DNA from: Strongylocentrotus droebachiensis
Lineage: Eukaryota > Echinodermata > Echinoidea > Camarodonta > Strongylocentrotidae
Length of the DNA: 64,000 nt
Direction: 5' to 3'
NCBI GenBank assembly: GCA_035222895.1
Contig: JAVYIG010000323.1
Location: 62,001 to 126,000 of the forward strand
Part shown: positions 12,154-28,544 of the stretch, one piece after another
How the letters are laid out: each line of letters begins with the position of its first letter
Position numbering within the stretch: the first letter of the stretch is position 1
Position numbers and translations under genes: made by a program
Notes under the pieces: model-generated
Database searches by the model: none
What the model saw: only the letters and a program-made list of their open reading frames with translations
What the model was told of the DNA's origin: nothing

Positions 12154-12373
12154 TACTGGTTTACAAACATATTCAAATTTATGGATGTTTCTTTCCGGGG
12201 GACCTAGTGACGAGCTATTCCATTAACACGTTATTGATGATTGCACTACAATACCAGGAATCCATTGTGCATACAGTACTTGTTGCTAGGTCGGGCAAGC
12301 ATTCAGGTTGTCGAGAACAACCTTTGTTTACAAATAATGCATATCATTTAAATGTTATTAAACCCGTCTATAG
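12154..12373. repeat. dispersed repeat family F, copy 1
   Basis: This uninterrupted copy of a repeat begins ACTGGTTTAC, contains ATGGATGTTTCTTTCC and GGTTGTCGAGAACAACC, and ends AAACCCGTCTAT. Ends are inverted relative to each other. Other copies lie at 18241, 20120, 30216 and 37035. Confidence 0.65.
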
Positions 12374-13068
12374 GGAAGCGCTTCAAAGTAGGACTTTAAG
12401 GGTCATTGATTTACCATTCTTATCCAATTCAGGAAATCAAGTTTTCCACTTTTGACTTTTACAGGCACTGTGCATCGACTCTTACACATTCAACTGTTCA
12501 TGAACTACTCCTAACTTTCTGAAAGTGTTTGCTTCTCCATTTCTATCATTTACGTTTAATACAAGTCTTCAAAAGATCTTGAGCACCATTTATCGTTTAC
12601 ACGCTTTTCTTTAAAAAAATAAAACAAAACAAAAACAAATATACTTTCAAATGAAAACAAGCACAAATGTGAAAAGAGTTTATGCATAGGCACAGGATGA
12701 TTACAGTAAGGTTCTCTGCTGTCAATACTGTAAACAAACAAAAAACAAACAAACATGTAATTTTACATGAATCCACATATAATTTGGGTCCTTTAAGCAA
12801 CTGGAATGGTCCATCTTACTGTTCAACATATATCACATCAAAAGAAAATCATTTATGGTCAATCATACTCCTCATAGGACCATGTCCTATTTTAAGCTTA
12901 AACAAAATTGGAGTTTTTTGTTTTGCTGAGATGATTAAGAGGGGGGGGGGGGGGGGACTAAATCAAAACCACAGACCACTGAGCTTAAAGTTTATGCTTT
13001 CACTACCAAATAATGTACTGGTTTTGATTTGCCACATTTTTCAGATAAGCATTTTTCTTTTCTTTTCT
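12374..13068. other. no gene seen; poly-G run
   Basis: No supported exon. A G run of about 16 nt lies at 12941-12957. Confidence 0.4.
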
Positions 13069-13242
13069 GGGCCCCGTATCTCAATGGTTTGCACAGGTAA
13101 AAGTTAACACAATTGCAAATATGAAACGACGATTCTGATTGGTTGATTATCAGCCTTTGGAACAATATATGCATGCTGCGATGATCTTGATTGGCCAATG
13201 TCATTCTGCGATTGATTGCAAACCTTTTTTGTTAAGGGACCC
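13069..13242. mobile_element. GGGCCCC-ended MITE
   Basis: The left end GGGCCCCGTATCTCAATGG pairs loosely with the right end AACCTTTTTTGTTAAGGGACC. The 174-bp length and inverted ends fit a MITE. No target duplication was resolved. Confidence 0.4.
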
Positions 13243-14156
13243 TGAAGTACAGCTGCTGACTCGTTTTATATTTTTTAAGCAGGGTAATGTAAGATGTCAA
13301 AAATCTGGAAGCACAAAATGTGTTTACTTTCGCTGTTAAAGCTTTACATGTACACACCCTTGCTTTATCGCATTGATAATCAGGCAATAACAATACAAAG
13401 CAACCAGCAGTTATGACTATTTCTAACGATGATAAGCTATGCAAGATATAAGCTCAAGATATGAGAGACTTTACGTGTTGTTTACATGGAGGGTTGAAAA
13501 GTGAACAGAGATTCTCCAGACGCAATCTGGAAACACAGAATGGAGAAAGAATTTTCACAATCCACACCTTAGCTTAGAGTTACATCATTCATTACTTTTA
13601 ACATACAGACTCGATGCAGATTATTTGAATTGATTTCATTATATCCCAGCATAGATAAAGGGAGTGTCGACTCAAGTGCACTATTTATTACTCAATCCCT
13701 TTGAAATGTCAATTAATTCTAAAACAATACTGCAAGCGTGAGTTGGATGTCATTTTGATTGTCTTTCGCAATGCACTCTGTGCTTTAATATATGCACATC
13801 TTCTGGTTATTATTCGACTCTATAGAGCATGCACGTACATAGAATGATGTGCTATACATACGTCAATGAATTTCTAATGAATACCCATTAATGATTAGTA
13901 TAGTACAGTCTGACCTCACAATATTTCTGTTGTACAAAAACTGTGAGTTTTCCTCTCTTTTCTCGTTTTTCTTGTACAATGGTATGTGAAATGGAGCAGA
14001 TAAAACGCTCATAAAATGATGCATATAGTTTTGACATCTGTGTACAATATCATGGTAGAAACATGCTACACGAACTTGTAAAAAATGTTATAAAAACAAA
14101 AGAAAATATGGCAGATGTATTTTTTTTCTTAAAAATTGCACTATTGGATGTAATAT
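13243..14156. other. no gene seen
   Basis: AT-rich sequence without a supportable exon, RNA gene or repeat. Confidence 0.35.
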
Positions 14157-14270
14157 CACCATCATCACCATCATCATCATCATCATCATCACCATCATCT
14201 CAATCACCAACATCACCATCATCATCATCGTCACCATCAACAATTCAACATCATCATCACCATCATCATA
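14157..14270. repeat. short ATC/ACC repeat
   Basis: A second, much shorter ATC/ACC tract, compositionally like 9116-9980. Confidence 0.9.
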
Positions 14271-14999
14271 CAAAAAGACGTTATAGTATTTCTACAAACA
14301 TGCAAAAAAGTTTCAGCTAAATATCATACAATCTGTTTGCTCTGCCAATCAATACATAAAGAAAATTCCTTAAAGCTTGTGTTCCACTGAAAGAAATTTC
14401 TTCAGTTGGTCTAGCTATGTACAAACTATGAAGGGTTCTCAAAATTCAGTAAACAATGTTTTGGGAAACATAATATAAAATAGCAATGTCTGCAAAAATT
14501 TTGTTTTTCTAGCTAACCTTTCAATATTCATTTCTTACATTTTCCCTTGGCCATATTTGGATAATTTTTGCTTGCAATCATGAATGTTAAGGACTCCAAT
14601 GTTAAGGACTCCACCAAATTTTTGATGGGCATGGTAACTTGAAAGTATTGCCCAAGGTGATCTCAATGCTTCACTGTGCGTCGAGACGAAGGCAAGGGGT
14701 ATTATGCAGTCTCAAGATCACAGAGGAGCTATAGTTTTAACCATGACCAGAAAAAAAGCAGTCAATATTTGTTTTACATGACCCATCCCCCTTGTCTATC
14801 GTTAAAACGATGTTTTTTAACAAAATCTGCTAATCAAAGTGTATTCATTTCTGGAGTAGTCTCACTGCTCGTATATTCACTGTTGACTTCACGAGCAACC
14901 ATTACAGCCTTACATTGTACATGCTAGTACAACAACACCCGGTCAATATTTTTCGCTATACTGCCCAGCAGCCAGTAGCGAATTTCATGCCCGCAGTTT
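14271..14999. other. no gene seen
   Basis: No supported exon or repeat. A short direct duplication GTTAAGGACTCCA occurs near 14586-14613. Confidence 0.35.
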
Positions 15000-15002
15000 C
15001 GA

Positions 15003-15175
15003 CCAATCAGAGACCTAGAATCTTTGCATGCGGTATATAAATATCTTCTATTGCATAGCCGAATCTTGATGTAACAAACAGAAGCTACTTCTTTATCCTC
15101 GACAGTCATAGAGATCATCTCATGTCTGGCAAAGGGGCAAGAACACAAAATGTTGTCAAATTTTCCAATTTCTAA
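15003..15175 (+). pseudogene. possible histone-type promoter and H2A start remnant
   Basis: In order on the plus strand: CCAATCAG at 15003, an octamer-like TTTGCAT at 15023, TATATAAATA at 15034, and an ATG at 15122 opening MSGKGARTQ before a stop at 15173. CCAAT, octamer and TATA boxes at such spacing are typical of replication-dependent histone genes, and the peptide loosely recalls the MSGRGK...KART start of H2A. The similarity ends after about nine residues, so at best this is a decayed 5' fragment. A chance combination is possible. Confidence 0.3.
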
Positions 15176-15660
15176 TTTTTTTCATTAAAGGTTACATACA
15201 TGACCTTTCACTAGACTTGGGTAGACTTATATCCATTACAATTTTTTTTATTATATAAAGAGAATGACCACCAAGTAGAGATTGAGATTCTTCTAGGCAT
15301 CTTGGCTATCCAACCAAAATCTAAATCATTTGTGCCAAGAATACGATCCCACAGGGAAAATCTCATCAACCAATCAGTCAGGAAAGTAAGCTTAAAAAAA
15401 AAGAAAAAATGAAGTTACTTGCAATAATTGGGAAGGCGGAGAAACCTCAACATCGACTAAAGACTATATCATGGTCCATTTCATTATGTAAGCATATACC
15501 TCTGTCACTTCTGCTTAAAAAAACATATATCAACCATCAGGAATATTGTCTGGGAAATAAATTTAAGGATTTTGCATTATGAAAATGATATGGAATGAAT
15601 TTTTTTAATTGTGATATACAACAGACTAAAGAGGTTGTATTACACAACAGTCCATTCATA
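15176..15660. other. no gene seen; possible distal PTEN 3' flank
   Basis: A minus-strand AATAAA lies near 15248 and could serve as a distal poly(A) signal for PTEN, but it sits in a poly-T stretch and cannot be confirmed from sequence. Confidence 0.25.
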
Positions 15661-15908
15661 TACAGTCAAACCTGCTTTAGTGACCACCTGTCTACAAACA
15701 CCACATTTTTGGTTTCCCTTGAAAAAAGGTTTGTCATTGAAACATGTACTAGAGGAACCTGTCTACACAGGCCACTTGTTTTGTTTCCCTTGAAAATGGT
15801 TTCCCATTGAAACATGTACTAAAGGAACCTGTCTACAAAGACCACCTGCCTTCAAATACCACTATTCTTGTCTCCCTTGGGTGGTCTTTATAGACAGGCT
15901 TCACTGTA
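15661..15908. mobile_element. TACAGTCAAACCTG element, copy 1
   Basis: It starts TACAGTCAAACCTGC and ends with the near-complement AGACAGGCTTCACTGTA. It contains roughly 80-nt internal tandem units (CCCTTGAAAA...CATTGAAACATGTACTA). A second copy is at 29968-30165 and a decayed piece near 51349. Structure fits a MITE that has gained internal duplications. Confidence 0.7.
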
Positions 15909-16598
15909 CATGCCTGTGCCTAGATAATGGCTTCCCAAGAAGTGCGCGTTTGTCTCTACGGCACTTGTGGCAAGAACTTTCAATCCATACACATCTCATA
16001 TAGCACATTGATGTTGGTGTCACAAAAATGCCTGACACGTTCAATGGCGGGAAAAACTAAATCCACCATGTATGTGGACGATTAAAGCATTCAAGTCTAC
16101 AATACTTTCCCAATCTAAATCATAAGTTTGCAAATTCACTCAAAGCTTTGGCAATGTAAACGATCATAGTCATGTGGGATTGCTTTCGATTGGCTTACAG
16201 AAGTCATGCGACCTGGATGAGACGACCTTGCTTGCTATTCTTCTAGGGGTACAGATAATCTTACAAGCCGACAAAAATTGGCAATGTAAAATGACAAGAT
16301 TCGATGAAGAAAAAATAAAGTTGATGAGGTGATAGCGTGGTTTCATCACTGTCCCATCTAACTATGGGGGTAACAAGTTCCTACATTCTCTTCTTCAATA
16401 CATGCAGTCCTTCATAATATCTATAGATGAAAATCCTCCTCCTCCTACAACCCTCGTCGCACAGCACCGACGACGGCACATGCATTCTCCAACGTCCAGA
16501 CACATCTAGAGCACTTGCATCCAATATTCTACTCGAGACTTCATCTGGACAAGAAGACTCTGGGAGAAATTGTCCTGGCAGACCATTATCGCCTGTCG
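15909..16598 (-). other. probable PTEN 3' UTR and downstream sequence
   Basis: This follows the PTEN stop codon on the minus strand. No further exon is visible and the UTR end cannot be placed. Confidence 0.4.
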
Positions 16599-16769
16599 TC
16601 ATACATGGGTGATCTCCGTCACATCCCATTCTGATTCCGAGTCTGTCTCTGAGATGTCACCTCCATCACTGTGTTCATGATCACTACTCGTACCCGATGA
16701 TCTGTCATTGCTGTCCCCCGATGGTCTTCTGGGCTTCTCGTTCTCGACCCGTTTGAAGTAACAGATAAC
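16599..16769 (-). CDS. PTEN: PTEN exon 9 (C-tail and stop)
   Basis: This exon encodes residues 345-400 and the stop (TGA at 16599-16601). It starts VICYFKRVENEK, corresponding to human VKLYFTKTVEE. The tail is rich in Ser and acidic residues (SSGTSSDHEHSDGGD, SETDSESEWD), equivalent to the human phosphorylation cluster that controls autoinhibition and stability. The last residues are ITHV, a class I PDZ-binding motif like human ITKV. The acceptor is CTCAG before GTTATC. The exact phosphosites cannot be aligned one to one with human S380-S385. Confidence 0.95.
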   Translation of the reverse strand, partial: VICYFKRVENEKPRRPSGDSNDRSSGTSSDHEHSDGGDISETDSESEWDVTEITHV

Positions 16770-17590
16770 CTGAGAAATAGCAGAGATAAAAACATTAAGA
16801 ATGTATAAAATCATCCTCAAACTAGATGGAACTTCGAAAATGATGCCTCCGCCATAGAGCGATTATACATGCATGACCTTTTTTATCTTTGACCTCATGA
16901 CCCTAAAATCTAATCTCTTCATAGGCTTTGCAAGATACATACATATCTTGAGTTTGAAGCGTGAAAATATCAGCACGGAGATGTTAACTGTCTTATGTTT
17001 GTAATGCAATGCTGTCGCCTACCGCCCTGTGCGTTTCTTCTCTCCCAGAGTATATTACACAGATTGCACGATATACGCAAGTAATCCTTGTACGTACCGG
17101 TACGGTACTCGGCTAGCTGTATATGTGGTGCGACGGGCTGCCTAAACTTGTGTGAGTACTTAATACGTGACCGAGTCTGTGTGCGTATGTGTCAGCGTGA
17201 GAAAGTTTGTGAATACTTCATGCCCATTCATTAATTCTGCTGTGTGCGATCCGCGAAAGTAACAACTCACGAAAAATGTCTCTTAGCCTGTCATTCGCGA
17301 AAATATCAGCTTATACAGTAATTACTTGACAATTAGCTTAGTAAAAATGTCATGAGTATTGGCCCTAGCAAATAAGAAAGAAAACTGACTAAAGGTAGTG
17401 CATAGGAATAACCAGATTATTATCTATCCATCTTGCTGTGCGGCGGAAGGGGTTGCACAGATGAAGACGTGGCCCTTGAAAATGAGACAGCCATCGCAGC
17501 TATCGGGCGATGGAAGAACTTAATTTAATTTAGGAAACTTTACATTAATCTTTATCTAAGGAGACACGAACGAACGAACTAGATTATTAC
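16770..17590 (-). other. PTEN intron 8
   Basis: A GT-AG intron of 821 bp at the human exon 8/9 position. It contains a fragment of the dispersed repeat seen at 18660-18998 (near 16830-16960). No gene is seen inside. Confidence 0.8.
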
Positions 17591-17824
17591 CTTGAAATTG
17601 GGGGAATACCACTTGTTCGTCTTATCTTTGTTTGCTCTGTCTAACTGGTCCTTCTGTAACCTGAGGACGGTGCAGTCTGCGTCCAGAGCCTCCATGTTGT
17701 CTTCGCTGCAGTGCGATGAGTTGTCTGATGATCCGTTGTTGGCAAGATCTTGCTGGCTACTTGAGTTGAGAAGGTTGGAGTTGGCCACAAAGAAGGTGTT
17801 GAACCAGAAATGAAACATCCGATC
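17591..17824 (-). CDS. PTEN: PTEN exon 8 (C2 domain, 3' part)
   Basis: It encodes residues 267-344, from DRMFHFWFNTFF to WYSPNFK, matching human DKMFHFWVNTFF to YFSPNFK. The middle (NSSSQQDLANNGSSDNSS) corresponds to the human disordered C2 insertion and is divergent and Ser/Asn-rich. The ending QLDRANKDKTNKWYSPNFK is strongly conserved. The acceptor is CCACCAG and the donor GTAATA. Both boundaries fall at human intron positions. Confidence 0.96.
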
Positions 17825-18240
17825 CTGGTGGAGAAAGCAAAACAATTATTTAACAAAAGAATTATTTTAAAAAAATTCAACCAGATTCATTATTATACAG
17901 TAGGCTTGCGGGTGCACCATGTGAGAGAGAGGGAGGATTGAGGAGTCCTGAAAAAGGACTCTCGGTAATCTTTCTTGAGGGCTACAAGTTCCTGAGGGAC
18001 CTATCAATAGCTTCAAACTGTGACATCAATCATGGCATAACCAAGATATACATGTACCACCATTCATGTCAAACCATTCATTATTATTATTATTAATATT
18101 AATTTGGCTTCACCTGTGTCTGGGAGGCGAAGAGCAAACTGAATCAATGTAACCCTCGGGTCTCTCCTCCTGGTATAACTGATTGGGGGTGTGCAGGTGG
18201 ACCACCAAACCAGGGTTTTCCCCTACTATTTATGTGACCT

Positions 18241-18599
18241 AATAAACCGGTCTACTGACATATTTAAATATATGGATGTTTCTTTCCTGGGGACCTAGTG
18301 AAGAGGTGTTCCATTAACCCATTATTAATGAAGGAACTACAATACTTATGTGTTGTTTTAGTTTACCTGTACTTTAGTTAAGAAAGTGATATGTTCGTGA
18401 TTGTAATATGTACAGCGCCATGAGCCTCAGGGCCTGGCGGATACCGGCGTTATATAAATATCCATATTATCAATCCTGTCTGCATACATTACTTTTTGTT
18501 ATGTCTGGGAAAGCCTCGACCAAACTTTCAGGTTGTCAAGAACAACCTTTGTTTGAAAAGTATGCATAAAATTTGAGTATTTTAGTAAACCAGTCTATT
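18241..18599. repeat. dispersed repeat family F, copy 2, with insertion
   Basis: It starts AATAAACCGGTCTACTGAC and ends AGTAAACCAGTCTATT, which are inverted ends. Compared with the 220-bp copy at 12154 it carries an internal insert (about 18352-18475) that holds CAGCGCCATGAGCCTCAG and GCGTTATATAAAT, the tail sequence of another retroelement. Confidence 0.6.
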
Positions 18600-18659
18600 G
18601 CATACAGACATCTAGAAAACAACTGCACTTACACAAACCAAGAACTAGATGGAACTGAT

Positions 18660-18998
18660 CCCTCCGCCATAGAGCAATTTTATAAACCAAAACGGAAGCA
18701 ATTTTTAACATTCAAGTTTGATTGTAATCTATGTGTCGGTTTTAATGGTAATGCATTCACAAGCTATTTATAGGCATACATAATGAGCCCCATGACCTTT
18801 GTCCTGATGACCCTAAAATCTAATCAGTTCATTGGCTCTGCAAGATACATACATGACCCAAGTTTGGCAGGAATCCGTCGATCGGTTCTCGAGATAACGA
18901 TCACGAGAAGTACAGACGTATGTACGTACGGACGAACGTACGTACCGGACAACCAAAAAATATAATGCCTCCGGCTACTTTGTAGCGGAGGCATAAAA
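18660..18998. repeat. AATGCCTCCGGC dispersed repeat
   Basis: Blocks CTCCGCCATAGAGC, GTTCTCGAGATAACGATCAC and a GTACGTACGGACGAACGTAC tract are followed by ATAATGCCTCCGGC and GCGGAGGCATAA, which can pair. A partial copy lies in intron 8 near 16830-16960. It is a non-coding dispersed repeat, class not determined. Confidence 0.55.
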
Positions 18999-19883
18999 AC
19001 ATAGTGACAGGGATTGCAGTTACAATATCCTGATGGACCTATCAATAGCTCTAAACCGTGACATCAATTATTGTATAACCAGGATATACCACGGTCCATG
19101 TTAAACCACATGTTATGCAATTTTACCTCAAGGTGGAAGTATTTCATGTCACATCCGTGGCCAATTTCTTGCACAGGAATTTTTGATGTAGGATATTTAA
19201 AGTCTCATAATTAACTTGATGTTGGCAAATTATAGGACCAACTTCTTCAGTTTTCACAATTGTAGGCTTTTGGTAACACCATTAGGTACTGTCTGTAGCT
19301 ATAATGAAAAGGCTGTCAATATTGTCTGTTTGGTGCCAGAAGGGTGTAAACTCATATACATTTATACATAGTTAATGCCTTACTAGCTCTGAACAGACGT
19401 TATATTCTTTCGTCATAAAGACCCGCTTACAGGGCATTGATAGGAATGAAGGAAAAGGTAAAGGAAAGGAAAGAGATGATAAAGGAATTAAACGAAACAC
19501 TTACCCAAGACTATTTGTGTTTTTTGGTCTTTGTGTTTGTACACCAAAAATAAGGTGAAATGGAAGTAGGAAGGGAAAGAAAGGAAGGGAGGTGTGATTG
19601 AGATCAAGAAGGTTGTAAGCAGATCAAACAAGTTGGAAGTGTGAAGAGTGTTAGTTCTGAAAAGCACCGTTTGCATTCTTCTGTAGAGTACTTTCGAAAG
19701 CCTCCTATCATGCATACTCGATCACCATTGAGACATACAGACAACAACTTCAATTTCTTTAAAACTATCTAAGATCTTAAGATCTTAAGATGGCAAAACA
19801 TGATTTACCTTGAGTTTATTTGGCTTGTGAAAGAAATCTATTTTGACGTCATGTGACCTACCATTTTGAGTTTGTTTGGCTTG

Positions 19884-20085
19884 CTAAAGCTCCACTGCAC
19901 TACTTGTAGCTACTTGCGCCCTCTAATTAGCAAATAATGCCTATGCGGTGCCCGTTGGTCCCCCATGATCCCCTTTTCCTTATGTTAATTGCGAGCTGAT
20001 TTGATGAGATGACCACCTGAGTTGATCAGTGACCAAACAGGGAGATCTAATCCCCCTGGCCAAACTAGTGCAGACAGGCCTTTAA
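19884..20085. repeat. ~200-bp dispersed repeat, copy 2
   Basis: It shares block order and ends with 11117-11314 and lies in PTEN intron 7. Confidence 0.6.
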
Positions 20086-20246
20086 CAAAAATCATTTAAA
20101 AAAAAATTCAACCAGATTCATGGGACCTAATAGACCGGTTTACTTACATATTCCAATTAATGGATGTTTCTTTTCTGGGGACCTAGTGAAGAGGTGTTCT
20201 ATTAGCCTGTTATTAGTGTTATTTATTTTGATGCTACGTGACTTAC

Positions 20247-20351
20247 CTTTTTGAGTTTATTTGGCTTGTTAAAGAACTCTATTTTGATATCGCCGCAGAT
20301 TGGCACAGGGAGCGGGAACTCACACCTCACGCTCCTCTCTTTTTTTGCTAC
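20247..20351 (-). CDS. PTEN: PTEN exon 7 (C2 domain, middle)
   Basis: It encodes residues 232-266, VAKKERSVRCEF then PLPVPICGDIKIEFFNKP then NKLKK, matching human [22 protein letters not shown]. One residue is missing from the CBR3 membrane-binding loop relative to human (NKLKK against NKMLKK), but its lysines are kept. The acceptor was chosen as TTAG before GTAGCA because the alternative AGs nearby put a stop in frame. The first seven residues are therefore the least certain. The donor is GTAAGT. Confidence 0.93.
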
Positions 20352-21249
20352 CTAACAGTTAACAAATACAAAAACAAAACAAAATAAGTTTGGCTTCTGG
20401 AGAAGGGGGGGGGGGGAGTATAGTATGGGGAGGGGCTTTCTTCATTTACAGACATTATCGTCATCAATTGTGCAGAATCAAACACACTGCTAACAGTCAT
20501 TTAAGCGATGCTCAATTATAGTAATTGGTATCATAAATAAGGGCCGTCCAGCCGCCCTAAAAAAATAATGATAAATTAATTATAATAATAATAATAAACA
20601 AATATTTCTAATTTACTTAATAACAAAAAAGATCCCAAGCATTTAAAAAAACTTAACTACAACCTTAACTACATCTTAACAAACTACAAATGCAAAACTC
20701 AAACTACAAGAGACGAGTACAAAAATATATTTTAATAAATGAATACATGCTCCATTAAAAATTCATTTACTTCTATTCCTACTTCTGCTCATATATCCAA
20801 TTACTGTTGGAGAGGGAAAAGGAAATTATCTTGATTATAACGTAAACAGAAATATTAGCTTCATGTCGATTGCTCATATCCAAACTCTACATTGAAGCAT
20901 GCATCAAATTTTAAGTATCATACCATCTTAAATGACAACAGAGCTTTTGCAATCATTCATTTTCATTTTCTATCTTTTTTTTTTGCCTTCTACTAATTTC
21001 CTCCATTTTTTCCTCTCTTTTGTTTTTTTATTCAATTTCTTTGCTACATACTTTTTAATTCATTGATTTTCTAAGTATACTTTGTTTTCAAGAAATATTG
21101 TAAAACAGCCTCTAAGGAGCTAATACTTCAACAAGCTCTGCTTCTAGTTAGTTCCTCTTTTCTCGAGCTATTACTATTAAATCTGTCGTTTGATTGTATA
21201 TTCTTTTGTAATATACTTATTCATTGTATCAAAATCATTTGAATCATAC
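20352..21249 (-). other. PTEN intron 6
   Basis: An 898-bp intron absent from this position in human PTEN. It contains a G run near 20406-20417 and AT-rich sequence, with no further gene seen. Confidence 0.8.
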
Positions 21250-21450
21250 CTCATATGGTTGCGACGAGAAGATCTTGACCTTTTGTTGATAGATGACGAA
21301 GGCAGGAGCGCAGGAGCCCCCGTTGAACATGGGCACCGTCTCGAGATCGATGCGAGTCAGGAGCAGCGTCGTGGGCTTGTATTCCAGCTCCCGGACTATC
21401 AGATTGCCATAGTATTCAACGTACCGCCGTTGTGATGGGATCGTCACTCC
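21250..21450 (-). CDS. PTEN: PTEN exon 6 (phosphatase/C2 junction)
   Basis: It encodes residues 165-231, [17 protein letters not shown] through [16 protein letters not shown] to [11 protein letters not shown]. These match human [33 protein letters not shown] and KVKIYSS. The start is the human exon 5/6 boundary. The exon runs through the human exon 6/7 boundary without an intron and ends about 20 codons later, so intron positions differ here. The open frame upstream of 21450 is intronic: the acceptor GCAG is directly before GGAGTG. Confidence 0.96.
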
Positions 21451-23381
<1,931 letters not shown>

Positions 23382-23478
23382 TCAAGAAAAAAAATAAAAT
23401 GCAATACACATAATCTCCCTGTTCAATGTTGTATTATAATGCGATAGATTATACATTAACCACATACATCAAGATAAT

Positions 23479-24009
23479 TTAAAGGGCAATCCAACCCTTG
23501 TAATAAGTTTATTTGTATGAAAGCAGAAAAATAACAAAAAGAATGACAAAAGTTTCAAATGAATCGGGCCAATAGTAAGGAAATTATGAATGTTTGAACT
23601 ATGAGATCACTAAGTCTATGCGAATCTCAATTTGTTAGTTTGGTCAGTGGATTGTGACGTATGACATGGATAACTCTCCCATTTGCCATGTACAAAAATA
23701 TAATTAATTTATGTTTTTCTCTAACTTCCTTCTCCCTTGAGGCACTACTCAAAATATATTATAGATAGCATATTATTAAGGGTCCTCTAAAAGAAATAGA
23801 CCATCCTGAGAAATACATTTGTTAACATTTTAAATTTTAGTCATTTTATATGTTGGAACAGATAGGAAAGTAGTCCAGCACTACATCACATTGACATTAC
23901 AGCTTTCTTATATTTGGTCAGATTTAATTGAAGCTTTCATCAGTTTGCTTCTCTAATTTTTCTGCTTTCTTTTAGAGTATTTGTCTATTTGGGTTGAATT
24001 TCCCTTTAA
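23479..24009. mobile_element. MITE family B, copy 2
   Basis: It begins TTAAAGGGCAATCCAACCCT and ends GGTTGAATTTCCCTTTAA, with TTAA at both ends. It is 531 bp and related to 1214-1794 in its terminal and subterminal blocks. Confidence 0.65.
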
Positions 24010-24365
24010 TTCAAGATGCTAAAGAATGTTCTTCTTAGCGGTACTTGTTTCCTTCTCCTCGAGACAATATTTACCATCCTACCATGTGTATGATGAACTA
24101 CAGGTGTTTTAAAAAGTAGAATACTGAACATGCACATGTAATTAATATTATAAATGATCAAACAGTTGAAGTATGAGAGCAGAGAACAATTGAACAATAT
24201 GAAACTGATACTCCACACATTTATCGTTTGATAGTTCAAACCTATCACATGTGGCGCATTCAAAGTGAAAAAAGGCTTTCACTGTTCACAGCAATTCAAT
24301 GGGATTATGTATTCAAAGTTGATAAAAATGTCAGATGTTGGAAGCAGGAAAACATGAACTGGGGA

Positions 24366-24634
24366 GTTTTTACAAAGACTAAGACCAACTTAAAGTTCGA
24401 CTTAAATATGGCAGGATGATCATGCCACTGTTTTCTCTCACCATTATGATCTTTAGATAATATTTTTTCCTTCGATAATGAATTACCAAAAAATATAAAT
24501 TCTGTAGATTTGTGACCATGATTTGTACCTCCCTTGAGAGACCAATGCCAGTAAACGGTGAGAGCAAACAGTGGCATGAATGGCTTGCCATCTAGTTAAG
24601 TCCTACTTAAAGTCGATTTTAGTCTGTTTGAAAC
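24366..24634. mobile_element. MITE family G, copy 2
   Basis: The left end carries ACAAAGACTAAGACCAACTT and the right end TCGATTTTAGTCTGTTTGAA, inverted relative to each other. The internal TTCTGTAGATTTGTGACCA block is shared with 32894-33142. Followed by a C run at 24636-24646. Confidence 0.6.
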
Positions 24635-25217
24635 ACCCCCCCCCCCTCGTCAACTGCATGTAGCAACACAACAGAATTAAATATGATGATAGAAACTCTC
24701 AATTTCACTCCTTATTTCAATCACATTTTCATGATTTATTTTGAACTTTTATTGTACAGGTTTGAACGACAGCTACAGGTTAATTTTCCTTTTCAACCAA
24801 AATATTATTTATGAAACATTAGTCATAACTGCAATTGGTTGAAAATGCTTCAAAATATGTATCGGATTTCATCAGAGTGCATCTAAGAGCCTTAGAGTCA
24901 TTAAAGGGAAAGTTCACCCTGATATAGAGTTGGTTTTAACCCAATAGCAACTAAACCGCTCGGAACCGCCCTTCCTTTTACTCACTGAACCGCCCGAAAC
25001 CACCCCTCCGTTTTCAACGCGCTATAGTATCCATTCTATGGTCTACCCTTATAATGTTATACGTGTGTAATCCTTACAATGTCTACAGTAGGATTCTGCA
25101 TAGAAAAATAGCACATGTTTTATATTGTTCAGAAAAAATGTCAAAATGAGAGCAATATTGAAACATCTTCCAGTGAGTAATACATGTAGGCCATTTTTAC
25201 AAAATCTCTAGTTGTTA

Positions 25218-28037
<2,820 letters not shown>

Positions 28038-28082
28038 AAGTTATACACCTTGTACCTCTCTCCGTGCTTCTCATTGAAAAAT
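28038..28082 (-). CDS. PTEN: PTEN exon 3 (45-nt micro-exon)
   Basis: It encodes residues 55-70 in part, FFNEKHGERYKVYN, matching human FLDSKHKNHYKIYN. The length of 45 nt and the phases at both ends are identical to human exon 3. The acceptor is ATACAG and the donor GTAAGT. The exon is too short to stand out as an open frame and was found by extending the gene model. Confidence 0.95.
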
Positions 28083-28544
28083 CTGTATAGAAAGTCGAGT
28101 AAGAAAATACACTTTAATAAAAATTTAAAAAAACAGTGCTTATACAGCGCTTACCACCGAAGTCTCTGAGCGCTATATAACAAACAAAATGCAATGATAA
28201 ACAATTACACTTTGTATGGTATGCAACATGGACTATGATTTAAAAAGTCAGGACAGGAACATTTTATACAGTATACATGAACAGAAATTATTATACAAAA
28301 TTGGGAATAAAAGGATCAAATTAATCTGGCTTCATTGAAATAAAAGTAACTGTGATGTCACAACCCTCCATGTCCATCTAGGTGGATTTACCGGTATCAT
28401 AATTTGAAAGGAGAAGACTTTTAATCCCTTCAGTTACTTAGGATCTTGTCCATATGTACATGTATCATAAATTCATAATAATAATAGTAATGAAGTAGTG
28501 CTTGTAAGGCGCTTTCTACTGAAGTCTTGGAGTCTCTATGGCCC

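Larger units (their letters stand above)
17825..20246 (-). other. PTEN intron 7
   Basis: A 2.4-kb intron at the human exon 7/8 position. It contains repeat family F copies (18241-18599 and near 20120), the dispersed repeat at 18660-18998 and the copy at 19884-20085. No coding sequence is seen. Confidence 0.8.
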
